Assembly (NCBI GenBank): GCA_964496695.1
Contig: CAZCBE010000012.1
Coordinates: 1 to 64,000, forward strand
Direction of reading: 5' to 3'
Length of the DNA stretch: 64,000 nucleotides
Source: SXTU01 sp964496695
GTDB lineage: Bacteria > Verrucomicrobiota > Verrucomicrobiia > Limisphaerales > SXTU01
Numbering within the stretch: position 1 is the first letter of the stretch; each line of letters opens with the position of its first letter. Under the pieces are notes generated by a model that saw only the letters and a list, made by a program, of their open reading frames with translations, was not told the DNA's origin and searched no databases. Shown here one piece after another: positions 48,119-57,481 of this stretch. The position numbers and the translations under genes were made by a program.

Positions 48119-50794
48119 TTGCCTGTAGGGGCCTTTTCTGGTTCACTCTGTCCGGTGTTTTTTTTGCAGCAGTGTAAACTCCGTGTTTGGTTTGTGCTCC
48201 TCTGGCTCGCGGTTAGCTGGTCGGCGAGCGCAGCGTCTGTCTCCGGCTATTCCCCGACTTTCGGTGCGCCGGGAACCATCGTCACCATTAACGGCAGCGG
48301 CTTAAGCACCGCAACTGAGGTGAAGTTCGGGAATTCAACATTGTCCGCCCTTGCCAACGTTATCTCAGACAATCAAATCCAGGCCGTCGTTACATCGGAT
48401 GGATTGAGCGGCACGATCAGTGTCAAAATCAGCGCTGGCACGCTTCCGGCCCCTGGCACTTTCACGGTGAGCCCGCGTGTCACCAGCTTCAGCCCTGCCC
48501 TCGGCAACGTTGGGGCGCAGGTGACCATCTTTGGCGCAAACTTCATCAACGGCCAGACCACGGTTCGGTTCGGCAGTGTGCAGGCGGCCACGCCATCTGT
48601 TACGGCAGCAAACCAGCTTGTGGCCACCGTGCCCGGCGGTGCCGTCACCGGGCCGATTAACGTGACTACGATCGTGGGAGCCAACAGTCTGGCCACGACG
48701 ACCAGCAGCAACTTCGTCGTCTCCGGCACCGCCGTCATCACGGATTTCTCCCCCGCCATCGGGCCGACCGGTTCGACAGTCGTCATCTCGGGCGGCGATT
48801 TCACCGGCACAACCGCCGTGAAGTTCAACGGAACCAACGCCGCCTTCAGCGTCACCGCCGCCTCGCAGATTCACGCAACGGTGCCCGCTTCCGCCACCAC
48901 CGGGCCGATCTCGGTGACCACGCCCAACGGCACCGTCACCACCAGCAGCAACTTCGTCGTCAGCGGCCTGGTTCCTATCGTCACCGGCTTTTCCCCATTC
49001 GGCGGCAAGGCGGGCGATCCCGTGGTCATCACGGGCCTCAACTTCACCACGGCCACCAACGTCGCCTTCAACGGCGTCACGGCCAGCGGCTTCGTCACGT
49101 CGGACACGCAGATCTCCGCCACCGTTCCGGCGGGCGCCACCACCGGCCCCATCAGTGTCATCAATCCCGCCGGCACAAACACCACCGGCAGCAATTTCAT
49201 CATCGGCCCGTTCATCACCGGCTTCAGCCCGGTGTCGGCGCAGGTCGGGTCCGAAGTGGTGGTGGACGGCCTGAACTTCCTGGACGTGACCAACGTGTCG
49301 TTCACTGCGGCCGCCGGGGGCTTCATCAATGCGGCGGGCGGCTCGATTGTCGCTTCCACGCAGCTTCGGGCGGTCGTGCCGTTTGGAGCTACCAATGGAC
49401 CCATCCGCGTCATCTCGCCTGGCGGCACCAATGTGACCACCAGCAACCTGACCGTCTTCGTCCTCGCCCCGGTCCTCACGGACTTCACGCCCCTGAGCGG
49501 GCTGCCCGGCACGCCGGTGACGCTCAACGGCGCAAACTTCCTCGGCGCAACCAATGTGAGCTTCAACGGCGTTGCCGCGAGCTTCAACGTCTCGGCGGAC
49601 ACGCAGATCACCACCACCGTCCCGCCCACCGCGACCACCGGGCCGATCATCGTGAGCACTTCGGGCGGCAGCGTGACCAGCAGCGTCCCTTTTTACCTGC
49701 CCCCGCGGCTGACGACGATGGCCCCGGAGACCGGCCCGGTTGGCACCCCGGTGACGTTGACCGGCACGAACTTCACCGGCGTCACTTCCGTCACGTTCGC
49801 CGGGACGAATTCCACGACCGTCAGCGCGCCGATCACGAGCCTGAGCGCCACGCAGATGAACGTGGTGGTGCCCACCAACGCCGTCACCGGGCTGGTGATC
49901 GTGACCACGCCGGGCGGGGTCATCGCCAGCACGAACAACTTCACCGTCACGCCCCGCGTGGATGCGTTCGCGCCGTTGCTCGGTCCCGTCGGAACCACCG
50001 TGACCGTGAGCGGTTACAACTTCACCGGCACGACGGCCGTGCGGTTCAACGGGGTCAACGCCGGCTTTTCCTCGGTCACGGACACGCAACTGGTGACGGT
50101 GGTTCCCATTGGGGCGAGCACGGGTCCGCTTACGGTCGTCACCCCGGATGGCATCGGCGCGGGGCCGGTCAATTTCACCGTCACCACCAGCCCGGACCTG
50201 ACGCCGTTGCAGACCAACACGCCGTCCATCGTGCCCTTCGGTTCGAACGTCACCATCACCATCGCCGTGACGAACAACCGTTCGTCCATCGCCAGCGGCG
50301 TCACGCTGCGCAATACGCTGCCGTTCGGCTACACGTTCATTTCCGCAAGCAGCAGCCAGGGCACAACCTCCTTTGCCAGCGGGGTGGTCACCTGCCCCAT
50401 CGGCGCAGTGACGAACGGCCATGCCGTGACCGTGACCATCGTGGCAAACGCCGGCGTGAACGGGCTGGCGGAGAACCGTGCGAGCCTGACGCTGAACGAA
50501 ACGGACTTCGCCTCCTCGGACAATCTGGGCTCGCTCTACATCCCGGTGATCACCGAGGCGGAGCGCACCTTGTCCTTCGACTACGTTTCCGGCTCGCCGC
50601 AGTTCGTGCTCCATTGGCCGCGCAGCGCGGTGGACTTCAAGCTGGAGTTCAACACCAACTTGACCTCGGCCGGCAACGTCTGGACTATCGTCCCGGAGCC
50701 GGTCGCGCTCGTGACGAACCAGGCGGTGCTCTTCAACTACGTGACCAACGACACCACGCCGCCGCTCAAGTTCTACCGCCTGCGCTCGCCGTGA
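48119..50794 (+). CDS. Secreted protein with eight IPT/TIG domains
   Basis: Up to 891 aa from TTG at 48119. A later TTG near 48165 would also keep the signal ('WFVLLWLAVSWSASAAS'), so the start is uncertain. Eight immunoglobulin-like IPT/TIG repeats follow, each opening with a 'x-x-F-S/T/A-P-x-x-G-x-x-G' motif and closing near 'VPxGAxTGPIxVxTPxG'. After these come a DUF11-like domain ('ITIAVTNNRSSIASGVTLRN') and a C-terminal 'KFYRLRSP', an end common in Verrucomicrobia exported proteins. It is probably an adhesin or surface protein. Flanked by near-identical palindromic elements. Confidence 0.78.
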   Translation: MPVGAFSGSLCPVFFLQQCKLRVWFVLLWLAVSWSASAASVSGYSPTFGAPGTIVTINGSGLSTATEVKFGNSTLSALANVISDNQIQAVVTSDGLSGTISVKISAGTLPAPGTFTVSPRVTSFSPALGNVGAQVTIFGANFINGQTTVRFGSVQAATPSVTAANQLVATVPGGAVTGPINVTTIVGANSLATTTSSNFVVSGTAVITDFSPAIGPTGSTVVISGGDFTGTTAVKFNGTNAAFSVTAASQIHATVPASATTGPISVTTPNGTVTTSSNFVVSGLVPIVTGFSPFGGKAGDPVVITGLNFTTATNVAFNGVTASGFVTSDTQISATVPAGATTGPISVINPAGTNTTGSNFIIGPFITGFSPVSAQVGSEVVVDGLNFLDVTNVSFTAAAGGFINAAGGSIVASTQLRAVVPFGATNGPIRVISPGGTNVTTSNLTVFVLAPVLTDFTPLSGLPGTPVTLNGANFLGATNVSFNGVAASFNVSADTQITTTVPPTATTGPIIVSTSGGSVTSSVPFYLPPRLTTMAPETGPVGTPVTLTGTNFTGVTSVTFAGTNSTTVSAPITSLSATQMNVVVPTNAVTGLVIVTTPGGVIASTNNFTVTPRVDAFAPLLGPVGTTVTVSGYNFTGTTAVRFNGVNAGFSSVTDTQLVTVVPIGASTGPLTVVTPDGIGAGPVNFTVTTSPDLTPLQTNTPSIVPFGSNVTITIAVTNNRSSIASGVTLRNTLPFGYTFISASSSQGTTSFASGVVTCPIGAVTNGHAVTVTIVANAGVNGLAENRASLTLNETDFASSDNLGSLYIPVITEAERTLSFDYVSGSPQFVLHWPRSAVDFKLEFNTNLTSAGNVWTIVPEPVALVTNQAVLFNYVTNDTTPPLKFYRLRSP

Positions 50795-50836
50795 GGCGGA
50801 AAGAGTCGGAAGGCCGGGGCTTATGCGGCGGCCTGA

Positions 50837-50947
50837 ACCGCGCTCGGAGTCCCGGCTTCAGCCGGTGGACCGCACCTGCGATCAAGACGCTGCGCAGAAC
50901 ACCACCGACCGCCGGGCGCCCGCCGCCTGAAGGCGGGACTCCATGCC
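50837..50947. repeat. Second copy of the GGAGTCCCGGCTTCAGCCGG element
   Basis: Near copy of 47948-48059 in the same orientation (CGCTCGGAGTCCCGGCTTCA ... GCCTGAAGGCGGGACTCC). It differs mostly in the middle. A third, larger relative at 53432-53747 has the same end arms but a heptamer inverted repeat as its core. Confidence 0.8.
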
Positions 50948-51004
50948 AACGGCACTACCGATGGCCCCTCAAGTGATTCCACCTGAGTATTCCACCAACC
51001 GGTT

Positions 51005-52339
51005 TTACAGCCCCAGCTTCTTGAAGCGGTTGTTCACTTCCTTGAGGTGGAAGTCCAGCGAGCAGAGCGCGTCCAGTTCACCCGCTTTGAAGTGGTTGGC
51101 CACCGCAGGGTCGGCCTTGAGCTGCTCGACGAAGTTCGCGTCGTCGCGGCCGGCGTGCTTGACCTCCCAGGTCTTCATCGCGGCGTCCTGGCACAGCTTG
51201 TAGGCGGCTTCGCGGGTCAGGCCCTTGCGGATCAGCGCGAGCAGGACGGTCTGGCTGTTCCACATGCCCAGGCTCAGGCCCAGGTTGCGCTTCATGTTCT
51301 CCGGATAAACAGCGAGGCCGTCCATCATGCGCGTGAGCAGGCCGAACATGTAGTCCAGCAGCGTGCAGGAATCCGGGAAAATGATGCGCTCCACGCTGCT
51401 GTGGCTGATGTCCCGCTCGTGCCAGAGGGTGACGTTTTCCAGCGAGGCCATCGCGTTGCCGCGCAGGACGCGGGCGAGACCGGTGAGGCGCTCCCAGGTG
51501 ATGGGGTTGCGCTTGTGCGGCATCGCGCTGCTGCCCTTCTGGCCCTTGGTGAACGGCTCCTCGGCTTCGAGCACTTCCGTCCGCTGCAAATGCCGGAACT
51601 CGACCGCCCAACGCTCGATGCTCGCGCCCACGAGAGCCATCGCGAGCTGGAACTCGGCGTGGATGTCCCGCTGCACCACCTGGGTGGAGATTGGTGCCGC
51701 CCGGATGCCGAGCTTTTTGCAGACGTAGGCCTCCACGCGTGGTGAGAGATGCGCGCTGGTGCCGACCGCGCCGGAGATCTTTCCCACTGCGACCACTTCA
51801 CGCACCCGCTCCAGGCGCTCCAACGCGCGGCCGAATTCGTCGTGCATCAGCGCGAGCTTGAGGCCGAAGGTCGTGGGTTCGGCGTGGATGCCGTGGCTGC
51901 GCCCGATGCACGGGGTGAACTTGTGCTCCTTCGCGCGCTTGGCGATGGCCGTCCGCGCCGTCTTCACGTCGGCGATGAGAATGTCCGCGCTCTGCATCAT
52001 CTGCACGGCATAGCAGGTGTCGCCCACGTCGCTGCTGGTGAGGCCGAAGTGGAACCAGCGGCTGGCGTCGTGATTGATCTTCTCGGCCACGGCGGTGGTG
52101 AAGCCGATCACGTCGTGGTTCAGAATCTTCTCCAGCTCCTTCTGCCGCTCGACGAGACCCTTCAGGTCGGCGAACCAGGCGTCGCAGCCGGCCTTGATCC
52201 GTGCGAAGTCGCTCTTGGGCACAATGCCTTCCTTCACGAGCGCCTCGCTGGCCAGCAGTTCGATTTGCAGCCAGATGCGGAGCTTGTTTTCGTCAGTCCA
52301 GATAGCCCGCATTTCGGGGCGGGAATAGCGCGTAATCAT
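51005..52339 (-). CDS. purB: Adenylosuccinate lyase
   Basis: 444 aa from the ATG at 52339 ('MITRYSRPEMRAIW'). Superfamily signature 'GSSAMPHKRNPITWERL' with the conserved Ser/Lys region, 'TSSDVGDTCYAVQMM' and 'KISGAVGTSAHLSP'. It cleaves SAICAR and adenylosuccinate in purine synthesis. The N-terminal extension in the same frame (22 codons upstream) is not supported. Confidence 0.95.
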   Translation of the reverse strand: MITRYSRPEMRAIWTDENKLRIWLQIELLASEALVKEGIVPKSDFARIKAGCDAWFADLKGLVERQKELEKILNHDVIGFTTAVAEKINHDASRWFHFGLTSSDVGDTCYAVQMMQSADILIADVKTARTAIAKRAKEHKFTPCIGRSHGIHAEPTTFGLKLALMHDEFGRALERLERVREVVAVGKISGAVGTSAHLSPRVEAYVCKKLGIRAAPISTQVVQRDIHAEFQLAMALVGASIERWAVEFRHLQRTEVLEAEEPFTKGQKGSSAMPHKRNPITWERLTGLARVLRGNAMASLENVTLWHERDISHSSVERIIFPDSCTLLDYMFGLLTRMMDGLAVYPENMKRNLGLSLGMWNSQTVLLALIRKGLTREAAYKLCQDAAMKTWEVKHAGRDDANFVEQLKADPAVANHFKAGELDALCSLDFHLKEVNNRFKKLGL

Positions 52340-52430
52340 CGCGCCTAGGAAACGCGAAAACGCGCCCGGGCAAAAGCGGAATCCGCCGGAGGGACGGATC
52401 AGCAAGATGGGGTCAGAAAAATGAAGACCG

Positions 52431-52746
52431 GGCTTAATGCCTTTCGAGAATTTGCAGGGAGAAACCCAAAGAGCTTCACCGCTCCGAAGGCCGCCGCTTC
52501 AGGGCTGAAAGCCCGTCCGGTGACAGCCCGGGCTGGAGCCGAGCCCCGCGAGGCGGAGGCCCGGGTTCGGGGTCCCCTCGTCACCGCCCTGAAGGGGCGG
52601 AAAGGAGTTCCGCCCTTTCAGGGCGGGCAGGCTTGGCTGGCCGAGCTACCCGGGGCTTCACCCCGGGCTGTCACCGGGCGGGCTTTCAGCCCTGATCCGC
52701 AGCCCACCCTGTCTCGCTCACGGGAATTCCCGAAAGGCATTAAGCC
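52431..52746. mobile_element. 316-base MITE-like element with 22-base terminal inverted repeats
   Basis: GGCTTAATGCCTTTCGAGAA (from 52431) is repeated inverted at 52725-52746 (TTCCCGAAAGGCATTAAGCC), 21 of 22 matching. Inside, CAGGGCTGAAAGCCCGTCCG (about 52500) pairs with CGGGCGGGCTTTCAGCCCTG (ending about 52693) along some 33 bases. A third, innermost pair is CGCCCTGAAGGGGCGG/CCGCCCTTTCAGGGCG. There is no ORF. The terminal repeats suggest a non-autonomous mobile element, but no target-site duplication is clear. Confidence 0.6.
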
Positions 52747-52794
52747 TAGGCTGACATCATTCAGATTTTTTCATGCCGCAAGGAATTTGCCATT

Positions 52795-52868
52795 GAAGCC
52801 CCAACGATTTGGGAAGGACGAAGATTTCAGATTCCAAGCTTTGGCTTCTCTGAATCTTTGGGTTTTGC
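52795..52868. repeat. Short relative of the CCCCAAAGATTC element
   Basis: GGGAAGGACGAAGATTTCAG and CTTCTCTGAATCTTTGGGTT resemble the arms of 45755-46095, but only about 20 bases separate them. It fills the remainder of the 52340-52899 gap, which otherwise shows no gene. Confidence 0.45.
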
Positions 52869-52899
52869 CTCTGCGTGACGGCAACCCGACGAAGGCCGG

Positions 52900-53328
52900 T
52901 CACACGTCAATGACCGGCCCGTTGCCATCGCCGCCGCTGGGCTTGCTGCCGGGGGCGGGACGGCGCACGCGCACGCGGCCTTCCCCCGTGCCGGTCAAGG
53001 TGTTGAGCACCAGCGAGACCAGGCTGATCACCAGTGCGCCCCAGAAGGCCGGCCAGAAGCCATCCACATGGAAGCCCTTCACGAGCGAGCCGACCAGATA
53101 GAGCAACCCCGCATTGATGACGAGGACGAAGAGCCCCAGCGTGACGACCACCAACGGGAGCGTGAGCAGAAACAGCAGCGGGCGGAGGAAGGCGATCAGG
53201 ATGCCGAACAGGAGCGACGCGACAAACAGGCTCGCCACGTTGTCCTTGTCGTAATGGATGCCGGGCACGGTGTGGGTGGCCACCAGCACCGCGAGGGTGT
53301 TGATGATCCAGCGCTGGACAAAGACCAT
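52900..53328 (-). CDS. Phage-holin-type (PF04020-like) four-helix membrane protein
   Basis: 142 aa from the ATG at 53328 ('MVFVQRWIINTLAVLVATHT'). The preceding codons in frame lack family character. Four membrane helices ('SLFVASLLFGILIAFL', 'LLTLPLVVVTLGLFVLVINA', 'FWGALVISLVSLVLNTL'). The motif 'FLRPLLFLLTLPLVVVTLGLF' matches this widespread small family. Role unknown; no phage genes lie nearby. The tail is Gly/Pro-rich. Confidence 0.85.
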   Translation of the reverse strand: MVFVQRWIINTLAVLVATHTVPGIHYDKDNVASLFVASLLFGILIAFLRPLLFLLTLPLVVVTLGLFVLVINAGLLYLVGSLVKGFHVDGFWPAFWGALVISLVSLVLNTLTGTGEGRVRVRRPAPGSKPSGGDGNGPVIDV

Positions 53329-53431
53329 CGCCGTTGAACGTTTCTGGGCTTCCGGTTCGCGCTGCCCGCCTGGCTGGTCACTGATTCGCACGCGCGCAAC
53401 ATGGTAGGCGAAGCGCCAAACCGCAAGCACT

Positions 53432-53747
53432 GGTTCGGAGTCACGGCTTCAGCCGATGGAACGCCGCCTGGTTCTTCGCTGTTTTGAGTGGAACGGAGGG
53501 TGGCGAAGCTCCAAATCCCACGTTCCAAATTCCAAACAAGCTCCAAGCTCCAAATTTCAAAGGGAGGCGTTGTCCGGCGACTGAGCAGGCAAGCCGATCC
53601 GGACCAGCCATCAGGCCGATGGCCGATTGGAATTGGGGACTGGGAGCTTCTTTGGAGCTTGAATTTTGGAGCTTGGAATTTCCTTTTCCGAATCCGCTTT
53701 TCACCGGAGACAGCGGTGAACCCGCCGCCTGAATACGGGACTCCCGA
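53432..53747. repeat. Composite: GGAGTC arms enclosing a heptamer inverted repeat
   Basis: Outer arms CGGAGTCACGGCTTCAGCCG (from 53435) and CGCCTGAATACGGGACTCCC (to about 53747) are those of 47948 and 50837. The centre is replaced by a CCAAATT/TTGGAAT heptamer inverted repeat (left arm 53505-53570, right arm 53625-53684) very close to 15284-15470. This shows that one repeat type can sit inside another. No gene is seen in the 53329-53750 gap. Confidence 0.78.
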
Positions 53748-53750
53748 CCT

Positions 53751-54740
53751 TCACTTCCGCTTCCCGCTCAGGTCCGGCAGTTCCGTTTTCGCAAAGCTCT
53801 CCCATTGCTTCTGCAACGCCTCGCGCGTCGGCACACCCGCGTGGACATACACGGCGTAACGCAGTTGCAGCGGCTTGCCCGGCTCCACCACGCGCGGCGC
53901 GTCGTGCGTGAACGCCGTGCCCATCCAGCCGTCGCTGCGCACATGGAAGAAGGTCGGATGGTTCGGATTCGCCGGGTGGTCAAGCAGCGTGGCCCCCTCG
54001 CTTTTGCCGGGCAGCACGGGCCCGGAGTAGTCGCACCAGCGGGCACGCTTCCAGAAGCAGCCGTTGTCGCCCTGCTCGTCCACATTGCCCTCGGAGTTCC
54101 GGATCGTGCCGCCGCCGTCGGCGATGCCGATGGTCTTCGCCAGGCGCACCCCGACAAGGCCGAACGGGGTTCTGCCAAACGTCACCGGCACGCCCTTCGC
54201 CTCGAAGCGCAGATCCATCACGAGCAATGATTCTGCGTTGGGCAGCAGTTCCAGGCTCACGCGGCGGCGCTCTTCGAGCAGCACCTTGCCGTGCTTGTCC
54301 ACCCAGTGGTTGAAAATGGTCGCGGCACCGGCGGCATCTGAATCCTCCAGCTTCTCCAAACGCTGGCCGAGGATGCGGCCTTGGTTCGTGCCGCGGTCCG
54401 CCCAAAAGCTCCAGCCGTTCACGTCGTGGTGCGAAATCCAGATTGAGTTGTGATGGCTGTGGCTCACGGAATCGTGCGGATGGCCCATGCGCGTGACGGA
54501 ACGGCCCGACGGACCGAGCAGCGGAAAGACGAACGGCCGGTTCAGGCCCGGCCCGAAGTGCAGCCGCGCCAGTTCCGCGCCATCGCGCTGGAACGACACC
54601 TGGTCATACGGCTGCGGCAGCGCCTGCACGAGCGGGACGGGCTTCGCGTTGGGCAGCGGGACCTGGGCGGCGGCACCACGCAAGCAGCATGCGGCCAGCA
54701 GCGCGACAGCGGAAAACACCCGCATGAAAAAGGTGAACAT
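53751..54740 (-). CDS. DUF6807 (PmoA-like) exported protein
   Basis: 329 aa from the ATG at 54740, or 324 from 54725. Signal peptide 'FSAVALLAACCLRGAAA'. The family core is clear: 'RPFVFPLLGPSGRSVTRM', 'HPHDSVSHSHHNSIWISHHDVNG', 'RTPFGLVGVRLAKTIG' and 'WCDYSGPV'. DUF6807 proteins are common in sugar-degrading Planctomycetes and Verrucomicrobia and are annotated PmoA by name only; there is no methane monooxygenase link here. The two in-frame upstream starts would add a non-conserved leader. Confidence 0.85.
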   Translation of the reverse strand: MFTFFMRVFSAVALLAACCLRGAAAQVPLPNAKPVPLVQALPQPYDQVSFQRDGAELARLHFGPGLNRPFVFPLLGPSGRSVTRMGHPHDSVSHSHHNSIWISHHDVNGWSFWADRGTNQGRILGQRLEKLEDSDAAGAATIFNHWVDKHGKVLLEERRRVSLELLPNAESLLVMDLRFEAKGVPVTFGRTPFGLVGVRLAKTIGIADGGGTIRNSEGNVDEQGDNGCFWKRARWCDYSGPVLPGKSEGATLLDHPANPNHPTFFHVRSDGWMGTAFTHDAPRVVEPGKPLQLRYAVYVHAGVPTREALQKQWESFAKTELPDLSGKRK

Positions 54741-54925
54741 GACCGCAGCAAACACAATGAAATGTGACTCGACAAGTTTTCCCTTGCGGCCTGAATAATA
54801 CGCATACATACTAAGTCCATTAGCCAGCCGGATGCGCTGTAGCAGCCGGACTTTGTGAGCCAGTTCGCAACAATTAACTTCAGCCGCCGCGCCGGACTTC
54901 GCGCCGGACGCGGTTTTCCCCAGCA

Positions 54926-57154
54926 ATGAAAACCCTCCTCATCCGTCCCCTCATCACACTCACTGTGGCTGCCAGCGTGGCATTCCTCGCTGGCTGCCTG
55001 GAACAAACCCGCCGCGCGGGGCCGCCGGTCACGACGGTCCCGGGTCCGGTCGCACCGCCCCCGGGCGAACCGGAGATCGTCTCCCGACCCGATCCCGCCC
55101 ACGCCAACATTTCCGGCCCCGTGGCGGAAGTCGCCCGTCTGCATCTGTCCGGACTGGATGAGACCGTCATCAAGGCGTTTGTCGAAAGGTCCACGAACCC
55201 GATCAGCCCCACCGCCGACGAGCTGATCTACCTGCGGGACATCGGCGTCTCCCCGCGCGTCATCACCGTGATGATTCAGCAGACGGCCCGGATGCGCGAG
55301 CAAGGCCCGGCTGCCTCACCCGCCCCGGCCGCGGCTGCGACCACCCCGGCACCTCCGGGCAATTCGGCCTCCAATGCGCCCGCCGCCACCGTGGCCGCAC
55401 CGCCGGCCGCCACCGCCCCGAACCCCGCAGCCGCCCCGCCCGTCGTTGTGCCTGCGCCCCCCGCCCCGGCGCTCGTCGCGGCCCCCGCGCCGCCCGGAGC
55501 GCCGCCCGAGGTCGCCACTTTTTATCAGGAGCTTCAGCCTTACGGCACATGGATGCAGGTGGCCGACTATGGCTGGTGCTGGCAGCCCAGCGTGGTGGTC
55601 TCCACGCCCTCCTGGCGGCCGTATGCCGACCGGGGCCGCTGGCTCTACACGGACCAGGGCTGGTATTGGCAGTCTGACTACGCCTGGGGCTGGGCGCCGT
55701 TCCACTACGGACGCTGGGTGAATCACGCCCGCAGCGGCTGGCTGTGGATCCCGGACACCACCTGGGGCCCGGCGTGGGTGGTGTGGCGCTCTTCGGATGC
55801 CTATTGCGGCTGGGCTCCCTTGCCGCCCAGCGCGGTGTTTGTCGCGGGCCGCGGTCTCTATCATCGCGGCGCGCATGTGGCGCTCGACTTCGACTTCGGC
55901 CTGGCGAGCTTCTGCTACACCTTCGTCCCCTTCTCGCGCTTCTGCGACCGCAACCCGCATTACTATGCGGTCACGCCGACGGTCGCGGTGAACGTCTATA
56001 ACCAGACCACGGTCATCAACAACATCCGCGTCAACAACAACGTCATCGTCAATGGCGGCGTGAATGTGGACCGCGTCGCCACCCTGACCCGCTCGGAAAT
56101 CCGCAAGGTGGCCGTGCGCGATGCCGCTCCCGGGCATCAAGGTTTGCAGCGTCTCGACAAGCTCGAAAAGACCGGCGACGACCTGGTCATCTATCGCCCG
56201 ACGCTCAACCCGAACGCGCCGGTGAAGCCCATGAAGCTCACGAACGAAAAAGGCGAATCCCGGGTCGAACTGGTTCCGGCCGGCACCTTGTCCGGCCAGA
56301 AGATCACCGGCCGTCCGGTTTATGACACTACCAGCACCGGCGCGCGGGTGCTCACCGGCTACACGTCGGAACCGCCCGCCAGGCCAGCCGGACAGAACAC
56401 GGTCGTGATCAACAACAATATTACTACGGCCGCCCCGCCCGCGCCGGACAACTCCGCCACGACGCCGTCCAACACCTCCACCGCGAATGAGAAAAAGGAG
56501 CCGGAGCGGGCGGGCAGAATCTTCGGCGTGACGCCGAGCAGTTCGATCGGCCGGCGAAACGAGGAACGCCAGACGGCCCCGCCGGCCGCCAGTGTCCCAA
56601 GTTCGACGGACAATTTGCTCTTCCGCCCCCTGACCCCGCCGCAGCCAGTGACCAGCACGCCAAAAGCGCTGACGCCGCCGCAACCGGTTGTCAGCTCGCC
56701 GCCGCCCAGCCCGGCTCCGGCGCCATCCCGCCCCGTGGCCACCTACCAGCCGCCGTCGCGCAGCGAGGCACCCAAGCCGGAGGCCGCCAAACCGTCCACC
56801 GCTCCGGCCCCCTCAAGCTATTCGCCGCCGAGAACCACGGTGCCGCCTGCCGCACCAGCGCCGTATGCTCCGGCGACCCGGTCTCCGGTCGCCAGCACAC
56901 CGTCGCCGGCCTACAGCGCACCCGCTCCGACCTACACTGCGCCAGCCGCTCCCATGCGCCCTGCGCCCTCGGCCCCCGCCTACACGCCGGCACCATCCCG
57001 CCCGGCCTACTCCGCCCCCGCCCCGGCCCCGGCCCCGGCACCCAGCCGGCCCACGGTTTACGTCAGTCCTCCGCCGCAGCCCTCTTCGGCACCGGCGTCA
57101 GCGCCCTCGAACAACTCATCACCGTCCAGAAACGACCAGGAGAAGAAGAAGTAA
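54926..57154 (+). CDS. Lipoprotein with DUF6600-type Trp/Tyr-rich domain and Pro-rich tail
   Basis: 742 aa. Lipobox 'VAFLAGC' near residue 24. Residues 45-115 are a helical domain ('EVARLHLSGLDETVIKAFVE'). A Pro/Ala linker spans about 120-190. The DUF6600 core lies at about 195-345, rich in Trp: 'YGTWMQVADYGWCWQP', 'WRPYADRGRWLYTDQGWYW', 'WAWGWAPFHYGRW'. Then comes an Asn-rich 'INNIRVNNNVIVNGG' segment and, from 530, a Pro/Ser/Ala-rich, probably disordered tail. Envelope or surface role inferred. The family has no known activity. Confidence 0.75.
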   Translation: MKTLLIRPLITLTVAASVAFLAGCLEQTRRAGPPVTTVPGPVAPPPGEPEIVSRPDPAHANISGPVAEVARLHLSGLDETVIKAFVERSTNPISPTADELIYLRDIGVSPRVITVMIQQTARMREQGPAASPAPAAAATTPAPPGNSASNAPAATVAAPPAATAPNPAAAPPVVVPAPPAPALVAAPAPPGAPPEVATFYQELQPYGTWMQVADYGWCWQPSVVVSTPSWRPYADRGRWLYTDQGWYWQSDYAWGWAPFHYGRWVNHARSGWLWIPDTTWGPAWVVWRSSDAYCGWAPLPPSAVFVAGRGLYHRGAHVALDFDFGLASFCYTFVPFSRFCDRNPHYYAVTPTVAVNVYNQTTVINNIRVNNNVIVNGGVNVDRVATLTRSEIRKVAVRDAAPGHQGLQRLDKLEKTGDDLVIYRPTLNPNAPVKPMKLTNEKGESRVELVPAGTLSGQKITGRPVYDTTSTGARVLTGYTSEPPARPAGQNTVVINNNITTAAPPAPDNSATTPSNTSTANEKKEPERAGRIFGVTPSSSIGRRNEERQTAPPAASVPSSTDNLLFRPLTPPQPVTSTPKALTPPQPVVSSPPPSPAPAPSRPVATYQPPSRSEAPKPEAAKPSTAPAPSSYSPPRTTVPPAAPAPYAPATRSPVASTPSPAYSAPAPTYTAPAAPMRPAPSAPAYTPAPSRPAYSAPAPAPAPAPSRPTVYVSPPPQPSSAPASAPSNNSSPSRNDQEKKK

Positions 57155-57176
57155 CCGGCAACTGGCCGGGGGGACT

Positions 57177-57208
57177 GGCCGGACCGTGGCTTCAACCACG
57201 GTCCGGCC
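57177..57208. repeat. Strong 13-bp hairpin downstream of the DUF6600-type gene
   Basis: GGCCGGACCGTGG-CTTCAA-CCACGGTCCGGCC. Perfect 13-bp stem and 6-base loop, 20 bases after the stop. No U-tract follows, so it may be an intrinsic-like 3' end or one more intergenic palindrome. The rest of the 57155-57481 gap has only short palindromes (for example near 57380) and no gene. Confidence 0.6.
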
Positions 57209-57481
57209 CATGTAGCGCGGGCTTGCAGCCGGCCGTTTCGCGGTTTTTTAACCCGCAGGGGCCACGCACTTTGCAGCACCGCCCGGAGCAAAGAACGGCC
57301 AAACCGGCGAAGCAGCCGACTGCCAGTCTGCGCTACCCGGATGGTCGCCTGCTATCTCGCCATTCCATCCTGCCAACTCGAACCAGAGCCAGAGTTGGCA
57401 GCCGGATGAACCCCTTTCTCGGAAAACTCCAAAAAATGTCATTTGCCCTGTTATGGGCCGTCTCCCTAGAGTCCGCGTCGC

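Noticed and set aside
48365..50614. 749-codon minus-strand open frame rich in Arg and Gly
   Set aside because: Antisense to the eight IPT repeats; its repetitiveness simply mirrors them.
52900..53328. Prophage remnant
   Set aside because: The holin-like family is widespread in chromosomes, and no other phage-type gene is nearby.
53751..54740. Particulate methane monooxygenase subunit A
   Set aside because: The family is called PmoA in some databases by name only. The sequence has the DUF6807 motifs and no membrane helices of PmoA.
57177..57208. Rho-independent terminator
   Set aside because: The stem is strong but there is no U-tract, and similar palindromes are common in the gaps here, so it is listed as a repeat.
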